Shown here in pieces: positions 1-10,683 of a stretch of 64,000 nucleotides of DNA. Source of the DNA: DATHGT01 sp035317605 (GTDB taxonomy: Bacteria; Methylomirabilota; Methylomirabilia; Rokubacteriales; CSP1-6); assembly GCA_035317605.1 (NCBI GenBank), contig DATHGT010000059.1, forward strand, positions 1 through 64,000, in the 5' to 3' direction. Position 1 is the first letter of the stretch; each line of letters starts with the position of its first letter. The notes below the pieces were generated by a model, which was not told where the DNA came from, did no database searches, and saw nothing but the letters and a program-made list of their open reading frames with translations. The position numbers and the translations under genes were made by a program.

Positions 1-1272
<1,272 letters not shown>

Positions 1273-1553
1273 CGCCGCGGGTCTCACGGGTCGCAGCCGG
1301 ACACGTCACGCCACGGGCGACCGTGCGCGTTCCTGACAGTCGTCCCCTTCGCTGACGTCAGCGAGCGAACACCCGGACGCCCGCGCCGACGGCGCGGCGA
1401 GCCATAGACGAATATCTATGGAGTGTTATGTCCGCGAATCATAACTCCAGAACCCCATAGACTCCCCCGAAACTCCAGTAACCCACCAATCGAGTTTCGC
1501 GTCCAGGTGCGTCATGACCCATTGGTCTACTCTTTGCCCACGACGCCCAACCG
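1273..1553. other. Intergenic stretch, junction of uvrB and accessory island
   Basis: 281 bases without a supportable gene. From about 1400 on it is more AT-rich than its surroundings. It holds a 7-bp inverted repeat (CCATAGA / TCTATGG, 1402-1408 and 1415-1421, 6-base loop). The half-site CATAGAC recurs near 1456. These could be an operator or a decayed mobile-element end. I see no clear -35/-10 pair for the gene that follows. Confidence 0.5.
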
Positions 1554-2747
1554 ATGTCCACGATCATCCTCGCCGCCGGCGGGTACCATCTCAAGACTCT
1601 TAGGTATCTCGTCGTCGCGACGGTGTTCTGCGTTCTCGCCGGATCGGCGTTCGCACAGACGCCGTCGGTGGGGTACGTCTACGACGACCTCGGCCGCCTC
1701 ACCGCGGTGGTCGATCCCGACGGCAACGCGGCGGTCTACGTCTACGACGCCGTGGGGAACCTGCTGCAGATCCAGCGTATCGACGCGCCGGCGCAGGGCC
1801 TGGCCATCACGTACGTGAGCCCGGGCCGAGGTATGCCGGGAGCTTCGGTCGTCGTGTTCGGTCGAGGGTTCGATCCGGTCGCCGCGAACAATACGCTGCG
1901 CTTTTTCAACAACGTCACCGCGACGGTCACCGAGGCGTCGGCCAATCGACTCGTGACGTCCGTACCGACCGGCGCCGCGACCGGGCGGATCAGCGTCACC
2001 AACTCGCTGGGGTCGGCCAACTCCCCGAGCGACTTCGTGGTCGGCGGAACGCTGACGGTCTCACCGGCGAGCACGGTGCTGGCGCCCGGCCAGGCCGCCC
2101 AGTTCCAGGCCAGCGAGGGCGGGGTGCCGACCGGCAGCGTCACGTGGGCGGTCAACGGCATCACCGGCGGGGACGCGCGGATCGGGACCATCTCCGCGGC
2201 GGGGTTGTACACCGGGCCGGTGTGGGTGCCGCCCGGGGCGCGGCGCACGGTCGTGACGGTGACGGCTACCGTGCAGGCCGACCGTGCGTCGAGCGCCGCC
2301 GCGACGGTCTCGCTGATCAATCCGGAGCGGCTGGTGCCGGCGGCCGGGGGCGTGAGCGTTCAAGTCGTCGACGGGCAAATGTTCGTCCAGTCCGTCGACG
2401 GCGGGGTGAGCGTCGTCGTCCAGGACGGCACCACATTCGTGGGGTCCGGGGCCGTGACGGTCAGCGTGGTCCCGGCCATCACCGCGGTGACGCCGACGAC
2501 CGCGGCCCGCAGCACGACCACGACGGTGACGTTAATCGGTGCCGGGTTGACGGGGGCGACGAGCCTGACCGCAACCCCGGCGACGGGGCTGACCTTCGCC
2601 AACCTGCAAATCACCAATGACACCACCGCGACGGTGCAGATCACCAGCGGCACCCAGGCCGGTAGTTGGGCTCTGCAGATCACCGGGGCGGGCGGGACGT
2701 CGACGCGCGAGGGCACGGGCGGCAACGTGTTCACGGTGGCTCCATGA
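1554..2747 (+). CDS. Exported protein with RHS-repeat fragment, IPT/TIG and Ig-like domains
   Basis: 397 residues. An N-terminal hydrophobic segment ending in AGSAFAQ (residues ~15-35) looks like a Sec signal peptide with cleavage before QTPS. It is followed by about one and a half RHS/YD repeats (VGYVYDDLGRLTAVVD, YVYDAVGNLLQ), an IPT/TIG-like domain beginning ITYVSPGRGMPG (~residues 87-165), an Ig-like Big2-type stretch and a second IPT-like segment near the C-terminus. IPT/Ig domains are structural modules of surface proteins. Here the RHS piece is too short to form a shell, so this may be a partner or a relic of the RHS protein 1.5 kb downstream. The next gene starts 26 bases after its stop. 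The start is the only ATG that places the signal peptide at the N-terminus. Function unknown. Confidence 0.75.
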   Translation: MSTIILAAGGYHLKTLRYLVVATVFCVLAGSAFAQTPSVGYVYDDLGRLTAVVDPDGNAAVYVYDAVGNLLQIQRIDAPAQGLAITYVSPGRGMPGASVVVFGRGFDPVAANNTLRFFNNVTATVTEASANRLVTSVPTGAATGRISVTNSLGSANSPSDFVVGGTLTVSPASTVLAPGQAAQFQASEGGVPTGSVTWAVNGITGGDARIGTISAAGLYTGPVWVPPGARRTVVTVTATVQADRASSAAATVSLINPERLVPAAGGVSVQVVDGQMFVQSVDGGVSVVVQDGTTFVGSGAVTVSVVPAITAVTPTTAARSTTTTVTLIGAGLTGATSLTATPATGLTFANLQITNDTTATVQITSGTQAGSWALQITGAGGTSTREGTGGNVFTVAP

Positions 2748-2773
2748 GTCGCCAGCCGAGAGGAGCAACGACG

Positions 2774-4207
2774 ATGCGATCGCTGCTGATCTTCACCCTG
2801 ACGCTGACGCTCGCACTCGCGATGGCCTTCGACCAGGCTCGAGCCGACGCCTGCAACCCGGCGACGTCGCCGTCGGTCCAGACGTTCGACGTGCCTCCCG
2901 GCGACGGCACGTTTCGCTGCGCCAGCATGAACATCCCGTGGGGGGTCACCGTCAAGTTCAACCGCAACGCCACCAACACGCCGGTGACGTTCGAGATCAC
3001 GAACACCGTGTCGATTACCGGGAAGATCGACGTGAGCGGCGCGAACGGCGTCGCGGGCAGCGCCAGCACGCAGTTCCGCAACGGCGGGGCGGGCGGCCCG
3101 GGCGCGTTCGACGGCGGCACCGGCGCCAACAACACGCTGACGCTGATCGGCGGCACGGGCCTTGGTCCCGGCGGCGGCGGCGGCGGTGACCGCCAAGGCT
3201 CGGGCGGGGGCGGTGGATACGTGCTCGCCGGCGGAACCGGACAGATGTTGGGCGGCGGTACCGGGACCCCTGGGGGTGGGGGCGGCGCGTATGGCGCGGC
3301 CGCCCTTCTGCCGGCGGTCGGTGGGTCCGGCGGCGGCGGAGGAGGCACGCTCTCACTCGGCAACACGGGCGGTGGCGGCGGCGGGGGTGGCGGATCGCTC
3401 GTGATCTTCGTCACCTCGCCGACGGGATCGATCACCTTCGACTTCGGCGCCCAGCTGCTCGCCAACGGCGGAACTGGCGGCGGCGGGTTCAACAGCTACG
3501 GGGCCGGAGGCGGCGGCAGCGGCGGGACGGTACGCCTCGTGGCCAAGACCATCACGGGCCAGGCGACCGTCAACGTCGCGGGAGGCATGAGCCAGGGCAG
3601 CAACTACTCGAGCGGCGGGATGGGCAGCGCGGGGCGCGTGCGGGTGGAGGGCACCAACACCGCGCAGTTCACGTTCTCGCTCATGCCGAACTCGACGCCT
3701 ATTCCGGGGACGTCGGTGTCGATGACCGACCAGCTCAGCCCGGAGACGCTGCCGAGCACGCCAACGCTGGCCATCACGCAGGTGGCCGGCGTCAACGCGC
3801 CCGCGGCCCCGACCGGCTCGTTCGCGACGCCGGACATCCTGCTGCCCGCGACGACACCGGCGTCGGTCACCGTCAGCCTGCAGGCGGCGCAGGTACCGCC
3901 CGGCACGACGGTGACGGTGACCGTGAAGGGACTCAGCGGGACCGCGAGCGCACCGGTGACGACCACGCTGGCGGGGACGCTGGCGTCGTCCACGGCGTCG
4001 GCCAGCGTGACGATCCCGCTCAATCAGCCCGCGATCATCAGCGCGGTCGTGACGTTCACGCAGACCGCGGACGCCGGGGGCGCGCCGATCTTCGTGCAGG
4101 GCGAGCCCGTCGAGCGCGTCAGATTGCTGACGCGGTGGGGAGGGGGCACGGAGGTCGCGTACATCACGCGCTCGGGCCGCGAGATCGTCGTCGCCGCGGC
4201 ACGCTGA
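2774..4207 (+). CDS. Exported glycine-rich surface protein
   Basis: 477 residues from ATG 2774, preceded by a good ribosome site (AGAGGAG, about 9 bases upstream). An in-frame ATG at 2744 lacks one. The signal peptide runs to about residue 26 (LTLTLALAMAFDQARADA). The middle (~residues 100-290) is dominated by runs of glycine with Ala, Ser and Thr, low complexity like that of adhesins and other surface-exposed matrix proteins. The C-terminal third is an Ala/Thr/Val-rich beta-type region. No catalytic motif is visible. It overlaps the RHS gene start by one base (TGATG), so the two are probably translated together. The role is inferred to be at the cell surface. The glycine tract is GC-rich and repetitive at the DNA level too. 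Confidence 0.75.
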   Translation: MRSLLIFTLTLTLALAMAFDQARADACNPATSPSVQTFDVPPGDGTFRCASMNIPWGVTVKFNRNATNTPVTFEITNTVSITGKIDVSGANGVAGSASTQFRNGGAGGPGAFDGGTGANNTLTLIGGTGLGPGGGGGGDRQGSGGGGGYVLAGGTGQMLGGGTGTPGGGGGAYGAAALLPAVGGSGGGGGGTLSLGNTGGGGGGGGGSLVIFVTSPTGSITFDFGAQLLANGGTGGGGFNSYGAGGGGSGGTVRLVAKTITGQATVNVAGGMSQGSNYSSGGMGSAGRVRVEGTNTAQFTFSLMPNSTPIPGTSVSMTDQLSPETLPSTPTLAITQVAGVNAPAAPTGSFATPDILLPATTPASVTVSLQAAQVPPGTTVTVTVKGLSGTASAPVTTTLAGTLASSTASASVTIPLNQPAIISAVVTFTQTADAGGAPIFVQGEPVERVRLLTRWGGGTEVAYITRSGREIVVAAAR

Positions 4208-7200
4208 TGGACGCGCGACGGCGCCCGACGCGGCTCCTCGGCGCGGCCGCCCTGATCCTCGGCGTGCTGGCCATGCCTCACGGCTCGCGTCCGCAGGACG
4301 CGCCGGCGGCTGGACCGTCTCCGGTCGCCATGCACTCCGCCACCTGGCTGTCTCACGGGCGCCTGTTGATCGCCGGCGGCGTCGGCCCGGGCGGTCCGAG
4401 CGATGCGCTGCAGATCATCGGGGCTTCATCGGCGGCCCTCGCTCACGTTTTCGCAATGCCCCGGATGTCGCATTCGGCCACGCTGCTGCCCGACGGAACC
4501 GTATTGATGGCCGGCGGCCAGACTGCGAACGGCGTCGCCGCGTCACTCGAGACCGTGGACGGCACCGGCCGGACGACTCCGCTGCCGATGCCGCTGGCGC
4601 GCGCAGTCAGCGAGCACGCGACCGTGCTCGTGCCCGACGGGCGTGCGCTCGTGCTTGGCGGCCGCGACGGAGCGGGAGCGATCGTGTCCACGGTGCAGGC
4701 CGTCGACGTCACCGGCGGCCACGTCGCCGAGCTGCTCGATCTCGGCGTCGCGCGCGCCGGGCACACGGCCACGCTGCTCGCCGACGGCCGCGTGCTCGTC
4801 ACCGGCGGTGTCGGAGCCGCGGGCGCGCTGAGCACCGTCGAGTTCTGGGATCCGGCCCGCTCCGTGTCGGCGCCGTCCGCGACATCGCTGTCGACGCCGC
4901 GCTCGGGGCACGCGGCCACGCTGTTGCCGAGCGGCGATGTTCTGCTCGTCGGCGGTGCCGGTCCCGACGGCAAGCCCCTCGCGACGCTGGAGACCTTCGA
5001 CGCGACGACCGGCGATGTTCGCCCGAGCGCCGTCGGACTCAGCACGCCGAGATCGCGCCACTCGGCCACGCTGCTGCCGACCGGCGAGGTGCTCATCTGG
5101 GGCGGAATCGGCCCCGTCGGGACACCGCTCGCGTCCGCGGAGTTGATCGATCCGAGAACGAGCGTCGTGCGAATCCTCGGAGCGTCGCTCTCGAACGCCC
5201 TCACCGTGGATCGCATCGCGCCGGCGCTGGTCTGGAGCCGCCCCGCATCCGGCGCGACCGACGTCGCGACGACGACTCCGATCGCGCTCGGGTTCAGCGA
5301 GCCGCTCGCGGTGACGACGATCACGGCGTCGGCGACGCTCGAAGGTCCGGCCGGCCGTGTGGAGGCGCGAGTTGTGCCGACGGCGGACGGACTCGTTGGC
5401 TGGGTGACACCGGCGCAACCGCTGGCGTCCGCCACGACGTACACGCTGACGCTGTCCGGATTGATGGACACCGCCGGAAATCCGCTCCCACGCACGGCGC
5501 TGACGTTCACCACGGCTGGCTCGGCGACGACGTCGTTGGCGAGCGCGACCGGCCGGCCGGGGACGTCGAAGCCGATCGAGAGCGAGAACGACGACCCGCT
5601 CGTCTGGACGGGCGAATGGCGGCAGGGCCGGCCGTATTCGCGATGGCAGTCGCTGCCACCGTTGCAAGCGCCGCCGGGCGTCACCGCGATCGCGGGACAG
5701 GTGCTGCGTCTCGACGGCGAGCCGCTGCCGGACGTGACGTTGCGCGTGGACGACAAGTCCACGCGAACGGACCCGACCGGCCGGTTCCTGCTCAGCGGCG
5801 TGGCGCCGGGGCCTCAGGTGCTGCTGATCGACGGCGGCAGCGCGAACACCGGCACGACCACGTTCGGCACGTTCGAGGTGTCGGTCCCGGTGACGGACCG
5901 GATCACCAACGTGTTGCCCTACACGAGCTGGATGCCGCGGATCGACACCGCGCACGTGGTGAGCATCACGGCGCCGACGGTGGGCGACGTGATCGTCAGC
6001 AATCCGCGGCTGCGCGGTCTCGAGATTCACATCCCGCCCGACACGGTGGTCCGAGACCGTGATGGCCACGTCGTGACCCAACTGAGCCTGACACCCATTC
6101 CCACGGACCGGCCGCCGTTCCCAGTGCCGGTGGACTTTCCGGTCTACTTCACCGTGCAGCCGAACGGCGCCCATTTGGAGACGCATCGCGGCCCGTTCAA
6201 CGGGGCGCGGGTGACGTATCCGAACACACGCGGTCATCGTCCGGATACGGAAGCGCACTTCTGGAGCTACGAGCCCGAGGGCGGGGTGGGCTGGTATCGC
6301 TACGGCACGGGGCGGGTGACGCCGGACGCGGCCAGCATCAAGCCCGATCCAGGGGTGCGGATCTACAAGGTCACGATGCACAGCTTCCTGCCGAACACCG
6401 AGCCGCTGCCGCCACCCGGCCCACCGCCGGGCAATCCCAACGGCGTCGACGGCGAGCCTGTGGACCTGAGCACGGGCCTGTTCGTGATGAACAAGGTCGA
6501 CCTGGCGGTGGCCGACGTGATCCCGATGATCGTGCGGCGGGCGTATCGCACGGGCGATCTGGCCTCGCGGGCCTTCGGGATCGGGATGACCCACGACTAC
6601 GAGATGTTCGTATGGTCGGATCAGAACCAGGCCTGTCCGGTGTTCTACCTGGTGCTACCAGACGGCGGCCGTCTGACCTACACGCGGCAGAGCGGCACGA
6701 CGTGCCTCAACAGCCAGTACGTGCACGCCGCGAGCCCGACGCGGTTCCACCAGTCGCAGCTGTTCTGTCAGTTCACGACCGTGTATTTCTGCCGGATCAC
6801 CCTGCGCGATGGGAGAATCTACGAGTTCGACGGGCACGGCGGGGTCTTACTGAGCGTGAAGGACCGCTTCGGCAACGCCCTGACGCTGACCCGCATTGCG
6901 AGCGTGTCGACCCACCGGGTGCTGGCGATGACGTCGCCGAAGGGGCGAACGCTGACGTTCGTGTACGACGGCAGCGACCGGGTGACGCAGATCCAGGACG
7001 ACCTGGGGCGCGTGACCAGCTACCAGTACGACGCGAGCGGCCGGCTATGGCGGGCCACCGACCCGGCGGGCGGGGTGACCGAGTACACGTACGAAGACAC
7101 GACGAACCACCGGATGAAGACGATCAAAGACCCGCGGGGTATCGTCTACCTGACCAACGAGTACGACGCGCTGAGCGGGCGCGTCACCCGCCAGACGCTG

Positions 7201-9732
7201 GCGGACCCGACGGCGACGTATCAATTCGCGTACACCACAGACAGTGGCGGCCACGTGACCCAGACCGAGGTGACGGACCCGCGGGGGATGCTGCGGCGGG
7301 TGACGTTCAACCTCAACGGCTACACCGCGACCGACACACGGGCGGTGGGGCAGCCCGAAGCGCAGACGACGACGTTCGGCTGGGACACGACGAAGAACCT
7401 CGTGTCTTCTACGACCGATGCCTTGGGCCGGCTGACGACCTACACCTACGACACCAAAGGCAATCTCCTCACGTTGACGCGCCTGGCCGACCGGCCCGCC
7501 GACCTGATCACGACGACGATGCAGTACGAGCCGGCGTACAGCCGGGTGACGTCGGTGGTGCCGAGCCAGCGGACCACGGACGGCCAGGTGAGCATCGCGT
7601 ATACGGGGCTGACCCAGGCGACGGTGACGGACGCCCGCGGCAAGTCGACGGCCATTACGTATAACACGGCCGGCCAGGTGCGGACGGTCACGGATCCGCT
7701 GAGCCAGATGACGGAGTTCGTGTACGACGCGAGCGGCAATCTGACCGACCTCTACGACCCGCTGCGGAACCGCACGACACGGGCCTACGACCCGGTGGGC
7801 CGGCTGGTGAGCCAGACCGACCCGCGGAGCCGGACCACGTCATTCGTGTACGACGGCCTGAACCAGCTGGTGGCGCTGGGGGACGCGACGGCCGGCGTCA
7901 CGCGCTTCAGCTACGACGGCAATGGTAATCTTTTGTCGGTGACGGACGCGCGGGGCAACGCGACGACATATCACTACGACGCGATGGACCGGCTGGATCA
8001 GCGGACGGACCCGCTGACGCACGCCGAGACCTACCACTACGACAAGAACGGCAACGTGGACCAGTTCACCGACCGTAAAGGGCAGACCACGACGTTCACT
8101 TACGATGGGCTGAACCGGCGTACAGCCACCACCTCCCCCGGAATCACCACGACGTACGGATGGGACGCCGGCAACCGGCTCACCCAAGCCGTGGACTCGG
8201 TCGGGGGCACGGTGACCAACGCCTTCGACGACCTCGATCGGCTAACGGGTCAGACGACGGCGCTGGGAACGGTCAGCTACCCCGGCTACGACAGCCTGGG
8301 CCGCCGACTGCAGATGCAGGTGCCCGGGCAGACGTTGGTGGCCTACCAATGGGACCCCGCAAGCCGGCTGACGCAGATCACGCAGGGGACGGCGCAGGTG
8401 ACGTTCGGGTACGACGACGCCAACCGCCGGACGAGCCTGACGCTGCCGAATGGCGTCGTGACGACCTACGGTTACGACGTGGCCTCGCGGGTGGCGAGCC
8501 TGATCTATACGAACGGCACCGGCGAGCTGGGGCGGCTGACGTACGCCTACGACGCCGCCGGGAACCGAGCCAAGACGGGTGGGAGCTTCGCCCGCACGCT
8601 GCTGCCGCCGGCGGTTGCATCGGCAACCTACGACTCGGCCAACCGCCAAATGGGTTTCGGCGACAAGACGCTCGGCTACGACTTGAATGGGAACCTCACG
8701 AACATCACAGAACCAGCAGGACAGACGGTCCTGACGTGGGACGCGCGCGACCGCCTCAACGCACTCAGTACGCCGACACCGATGAACGCCGCGTTTGTCT
8801 ACGATGGTTTTGGCCGTCGAGGCGCCCGAACCGTGAATGGCGGCACGACACAGTTCCTGTACGACGGTGCCGACATCGTGCAGGAGGCCGTTGGGGCTGG
8901 CACGACGAACTATCTCCGCGGCCTGGGCATCGACGAAGCGTTCGTGCGGAATGGCACCGAGTACTACATCGCGGACGCCGTGGGCAGCACCATCGAACTA
9001 ACCAACGGCGCAGGGACGGTCGCGACAGAATATTCATACGAACCATTTGGCCGCACCACGTCAACCCTGGGAACGTCTTCGAACAGTATCGACTACACCG
9101 GCCGCGAGGATGATGGGCTTGGACTGAAGTATTATCGGGCGCGGTACTATCACCCCCAGGTTCAACGGTTCATCAGCGAAGATCCACTACAGTTTGGTGG
9201 TGGCGATGCAAATCTATACGCCTATGTCAGAAATGCTCCGACCACATATATCGATCCACTTGGTCTCGATATTGCCGTCATCGAAAGCGGACCAACAGAA
9301 GGCAACCCGATCGGGCACACAGCGATTGCGATTACCGGTTATGGAATTTTCAGTCGGGGAAACGCTGTCGCTCCTGGATCTAGCCTGGCTGCATATCTTG
9401 CCCGCGAAGCCCCGAACCGTGACACAGCGGTGACGGTGATCCGGACTTCGACGGATCAGGATGCTGCCGCATTACTTTCGCTCCGGAATTCGTTTCCACG
9501 GCCTGTTGGCAAGATATGGGATAACTGCGCGAGTACATCCAATGAAGCACTGAGCGCGGCTGGCATCCCAAACAGAATCCGAGGCTGGATACCAATCCCC
9601 TATCCCGGGAATGTGCCTGGCGTCGGCGGCTTGAGGGCATCTGAAGCAGGCGGCACCGTGTTTGTTATCCCGCAGGGATCGACACAAACTCCAATCAGTC
9701 TCTTCCAGTTTGAGCCAGCGTCCAGACGATGA
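4207..9732 (+). CDS. RHS-repeat polymorphic toxin-like protein with kelch N-terminus
   Basis: 1841 residues. Order: N-terminal signal segment (~1-30); kelch/galactose-oxidase-like repeats with the phrase HSATLLPDGTVLMAGG (~38-300); SbsA-type Ig-like domain (~337-437); carboxypeptidase-regulatory-like domain (~492-543); a DUF6531-like stretch GEPVDLSTGLFV (~748); many RHS/YD repeats (~875-1625) that in the family build a shell around the C-terminal tip; the RHS core junction ending NLYAYVRNAPTTYIDPLG (~1630-1690); and a 150-residue tip. The tip has His1704 in IGHTAIAI and Cys1774 in DNCASTSNEAL, the His-before-Cys order of permuted papain/NlpC-like folds, so a peptidase, amidase or acyltransferase toxin is possible. 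The tip DNA is clearly less GC-rich than the RHS body. A small membrane protein gene overlaps its stop codon by four bases and could provide immunity. Toxin function is inferred. Confidence 0.85.
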   Translation: MDARRRPTRLLGAAALILGVLAMPHGSRPQDAPAAGPSPVAMHSATWLSHGRLLIAGGVGPGGPSDALQIIGASSAALAHVFAMPRMSHSATLLPDGTVLMAGGQTANGVAASLETVDGTGRTTPLPMPLARAVSEHATVLVPDGRALVLGGRDGAGAIVSTVQAVDVTGGHVAELLDLGVARAGHTATLLADGRVLVTGGVGAAGALSTVEFWDPARSVSAPSATSLSTPRSGHAATLLPSGDVLLVGGAGPDGKPLATLETFDATTGDVRPSAVGLSTPRSRHSATLLPTGEVLIWGGIGPVGTPLASAELIDPRTSVVRILGASLSNALTVDRIAPALVWSRPASGATDVATTTPIALGFSEPLAVTTITASATLEGPAGRVEARVVPTADGLVGWVTPAQPLASATTYTLTLSGLMDTAGNPLPRTALTFTTAGSATTSLASATGRPGTSKPIESENDDPLVWTGEWRQGRPYSRWQSLPPLQAPPGVTAIAGQVLRLDGEPLPDVTLRVDDKSTRTDPTGRFLLSGVAPGPQVLLIDGGSANTGTTTFGTFEVSVPVTDRITNVLPYTSWMPRIDTAHVVSITAPTVGDVIVSNPRLRGLEIHIPPDTVVRDRDGHVVTQLSLTPIPTDRPPFPVPVDFPVYFTVQPNGAHLETHRGPFNGARVTYPNTRGHRPDTEAHFWSYEPEGGVGWYRYGTGRVTPDAASIKPDPGVRIYKVTMHSFLPNTEPLPPPGPPPGNPNGVDGEPVDLSTGLFVMNKVDLAVADVIPMIVRRAYRTGDLASRAFGIGMTHDYEMFVWSDQNQACPVFYLVLPDGGRLTYTRQSGTTCLNSQYVHAASPTRFHQSQLFCQFTTVYFCRITLRDGRIYEFDGHGGVLLSVKDRFGNALTLTRIASVSTHRVLAMTSPKGRTLTFVYDGSDRVTQIQDDLGRVTSYQYDASGRLWRATDPAGGVTEYTYEDTTNHRMKTIKDPRGIVYLTNEYDALSGRVTRQTLADPTATYQFAYTTDSGGHVTQTEVTDPRGMLRRVTFNLNGYTATDTRAVGQPEAQTTTFGWDTTKNLVSSTTDALGRLTTYTYDTKGNLLTLTRLADRPADLITTTMQYEPAYSRVTSVVPSQRTTDGQVSIAYTGLTQATVTDARGKSTAITYNTAGQVRTVTDPLSQMTEFVYDASGNLTDLYDPLRNRTTRAYDPVGRLVSQTDPRSRTTSFVYDGLNQLVALGDATAGVTRFSYDGNGNLLSVTDARGNATTYHYDAMDRLDQRTDPLTHAETYHYDKNGNVDQFTDRKGQTTTFTYDGLNRRTATTSPGITTTYGWDAGNRLTQAVDSVGGTVTNAFDDLDRLTGQTTALGTVSYPGYDSLGRRLQMQVPGQTLVAYQWDPASRLTQITQGTAQVTFGYDDANRRTSLTLPNGVVTTYGYDVASRVASLIYTNGTGELGRLTYAYDAAGNRAKTGGSFARTLLPPAVASATYDSANRQMGFGDKTLGYDLNGNLTNITEPAGQTVLTWDARDRLNALSTPTPMNAAFVYDGFGRRGARTVNGGTTQFLYDGADIVQEAVGAGTTNYLRGLGIDEAFVRNGTEYYIADAVGSTIELTNGAGTVATEYSYEPFGRTTSTLGTSSNSIDYTGREDDGLGLKYYRARYYHPQVQRFISEDPLQFGGGDANLYAYVRNAPTTYIDPLGLDIAVIESGPTEGNPIGHTAIAITGYGIFSRGNAVAPGSSLAAYLAREAPNRDTAVTVIRTSTDQDAAALLSLRNSFPRPVGKIWDNCASTSNEALSAAGIPNRIRGWIPIPYPGNVPGVGGLRASEAGGTVFVIPQGSTQTPISLFQFEPASRR

Positions 9733-9962
9733 GGCGACGCATGATGCTTGTTACGATCGCCCTGTGGCTGTGCTTCACCGTTGCCCTCGCATGGTGGTAT
9801 ATAACCACCCGGGTCTCATTGAGCAGCGCCTTCGGCTATGAGCGTCAATGGGACTGGCAGCTCTTTTTCTTTGCGATCACTCGCTTGCCAGGTCTTGTAC
9901 TGTGTCTCGCGGTTGTTCTCTGGCTCGAATGGAAATGGTTATCGAGAGCGGCGAAACCATGA
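9729..9962 (+). CDS. Small two-helix membrane protein, candidate immunity protein
   Basis: 77 residues whose ATG overlaps the RHS stop (ATGA), so translation is probably coupled. Two hydrophobic segments are visible: about residues 4-26 (MMLVTIALWLCFTVALAWWY) and 46-67 (FFAITRLPGLVLCLAVVLWL), with a short charged loop between them and a basic C-terminal tail. A small membrane protein directly behind an RHS toxin tip is a common place for a cognate immunity protein, but I recognise no immunity family. Base composition resembles the tip and is more AT-rich than the core genome, as expected for a cassette acquired together with the tip. Confidence 0.6.
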   Translation: MRRRMMLVTIALWLCFTVALAWWYITTRVSLSSAFGYERQWDWQLFFFAITRLPGLVLCLAVVLWLEWKWLSRAAKP

Positions 9963-10100
9963 TCATCCGCTGCCGTTCAGATCGTCCCCCATCAGCGCGG
10001 CTTGTTGAACGCGTCGGCCGAACTATTTCAGAAAGGCCCTGCTCACATCTGGGGAATGAGCGGCGACAGTGCCGCTGACGCCGCGATAAAGGGGAGGCCT

Positions 10101-10161
10101 CGTGCTCGGTGCAAGCAAAGGTTCATCAGCAGCGCCCCGCTCGAAGTCCTTGGCGGTGACC
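10101..10161 (+). pseudogene. Frame-shifted remnant of an RHS core junction
   Basis: Read from 10101 this stretch gives RARCKQRFISSAPLEVLGGD. It matches the RHS core of the intact upstream gene (YRAR..., QRFISEDPLQFGGGD) but with a short deletion. The continuation NLYADVGNDPIDSSDPLGL lies in the next frame, that of the following CDS. It is therefore the broken 3' end of an older RHS gene rather than a free-standing ORF. Confidence 0.65.
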
Positions 10162-10683
10162 ATCAATCTCTACGCAGACGTCGGCAACGATCCGATCGAT
10201 TCATCTGATCCGCTCGGACTTCGGATCCCATCGGATTCCTGGCGGGCGACAGCAAACCTGTACGCGTATGTTACGAATGCTCCTTTGAACTTTCGAGATC
10301 CACTCGGGCTCGAGAAGCAAGGCTGCGGATTCGGCTCCATCCTCGCATCGAGTTTCAGACAGAGACGCACTGCGACAAACGCGGCCCTGTTTGGCCCGTT
10401 GGCACAGACGGCAAGGTTTGGAGTAGCCCTCACGTTTCGCTTCGGAAACGTCACGGCAGGGACGATCGGCACCGTGTCACCGTTGCAAGCCCTGTTCGCC
10501 GTGGTCCGAGGGCAGGGCGTGGCCAATCTGACGGTTGGTGCGACAGCGGCCTCGGGAGCGCTCACTGGGATCGTTACGGCAATAGCGACCACCGCAGCCC
10601 TCGAAGCGGGCGTTATAGCCGGTTCTGCGGCGGGCGCGCTGGGAGAGGCGATCGGGCAATGCATTCCACTCTCTGGCGAATGA
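10102..10683 (+). CDS. Orphan RHS C-terminal tip with two core-junction remnants
   Basis: 193 residues from a GTG that may not be a true start, since the frame is the tail of a decayed RHS gene. Residues ~21-39 read INLYADVGNDPIDSSDPLGL-like, and ~50-68 read NLYAYVTNAPLNFRDPLGL. Both are the junction that ends RHS cores, and they lie only about ten residues apart. The remaining ~120 residues form a tip unrelated to that of the intact gene: a short Cys/Gly start, then Ala/Gly-rich hydrophobic segments, possibly membrane-active. Orphan tips of this kind arise when a new tip is recombined into an RHS gene and the old one is pushed downstream. The next gene overlaps its end and could be the immunity gene. 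Whether the tip is expressed is unknown. Confidence 0.6.
   Translation: MLGASKGSSAAPRSKSLAVTINLYADVGNDPIDSSDPLGLRIPSDSWRATANLYAYVTNAPLNFRDPLGLEKQGCGFGSILASSFRQRRTATNAALFGPLAQTARFGVALTFRFGNVTAGTIGTVSPLQALFAVVRGQGVANLTVGATAASGALTGIVTAIATTAALEAGVIAGSAAGALGEAIGQCIPLSGE

Noticed and set aside
2144..3189. Alternative + and - frames across the IPT and glycine-rich genes
   Set aside because: They are Arg/Gly/Pro-rich by-products of GC-rich low-complexity DNA. The chosen frames have signal peptides and coupled starts.
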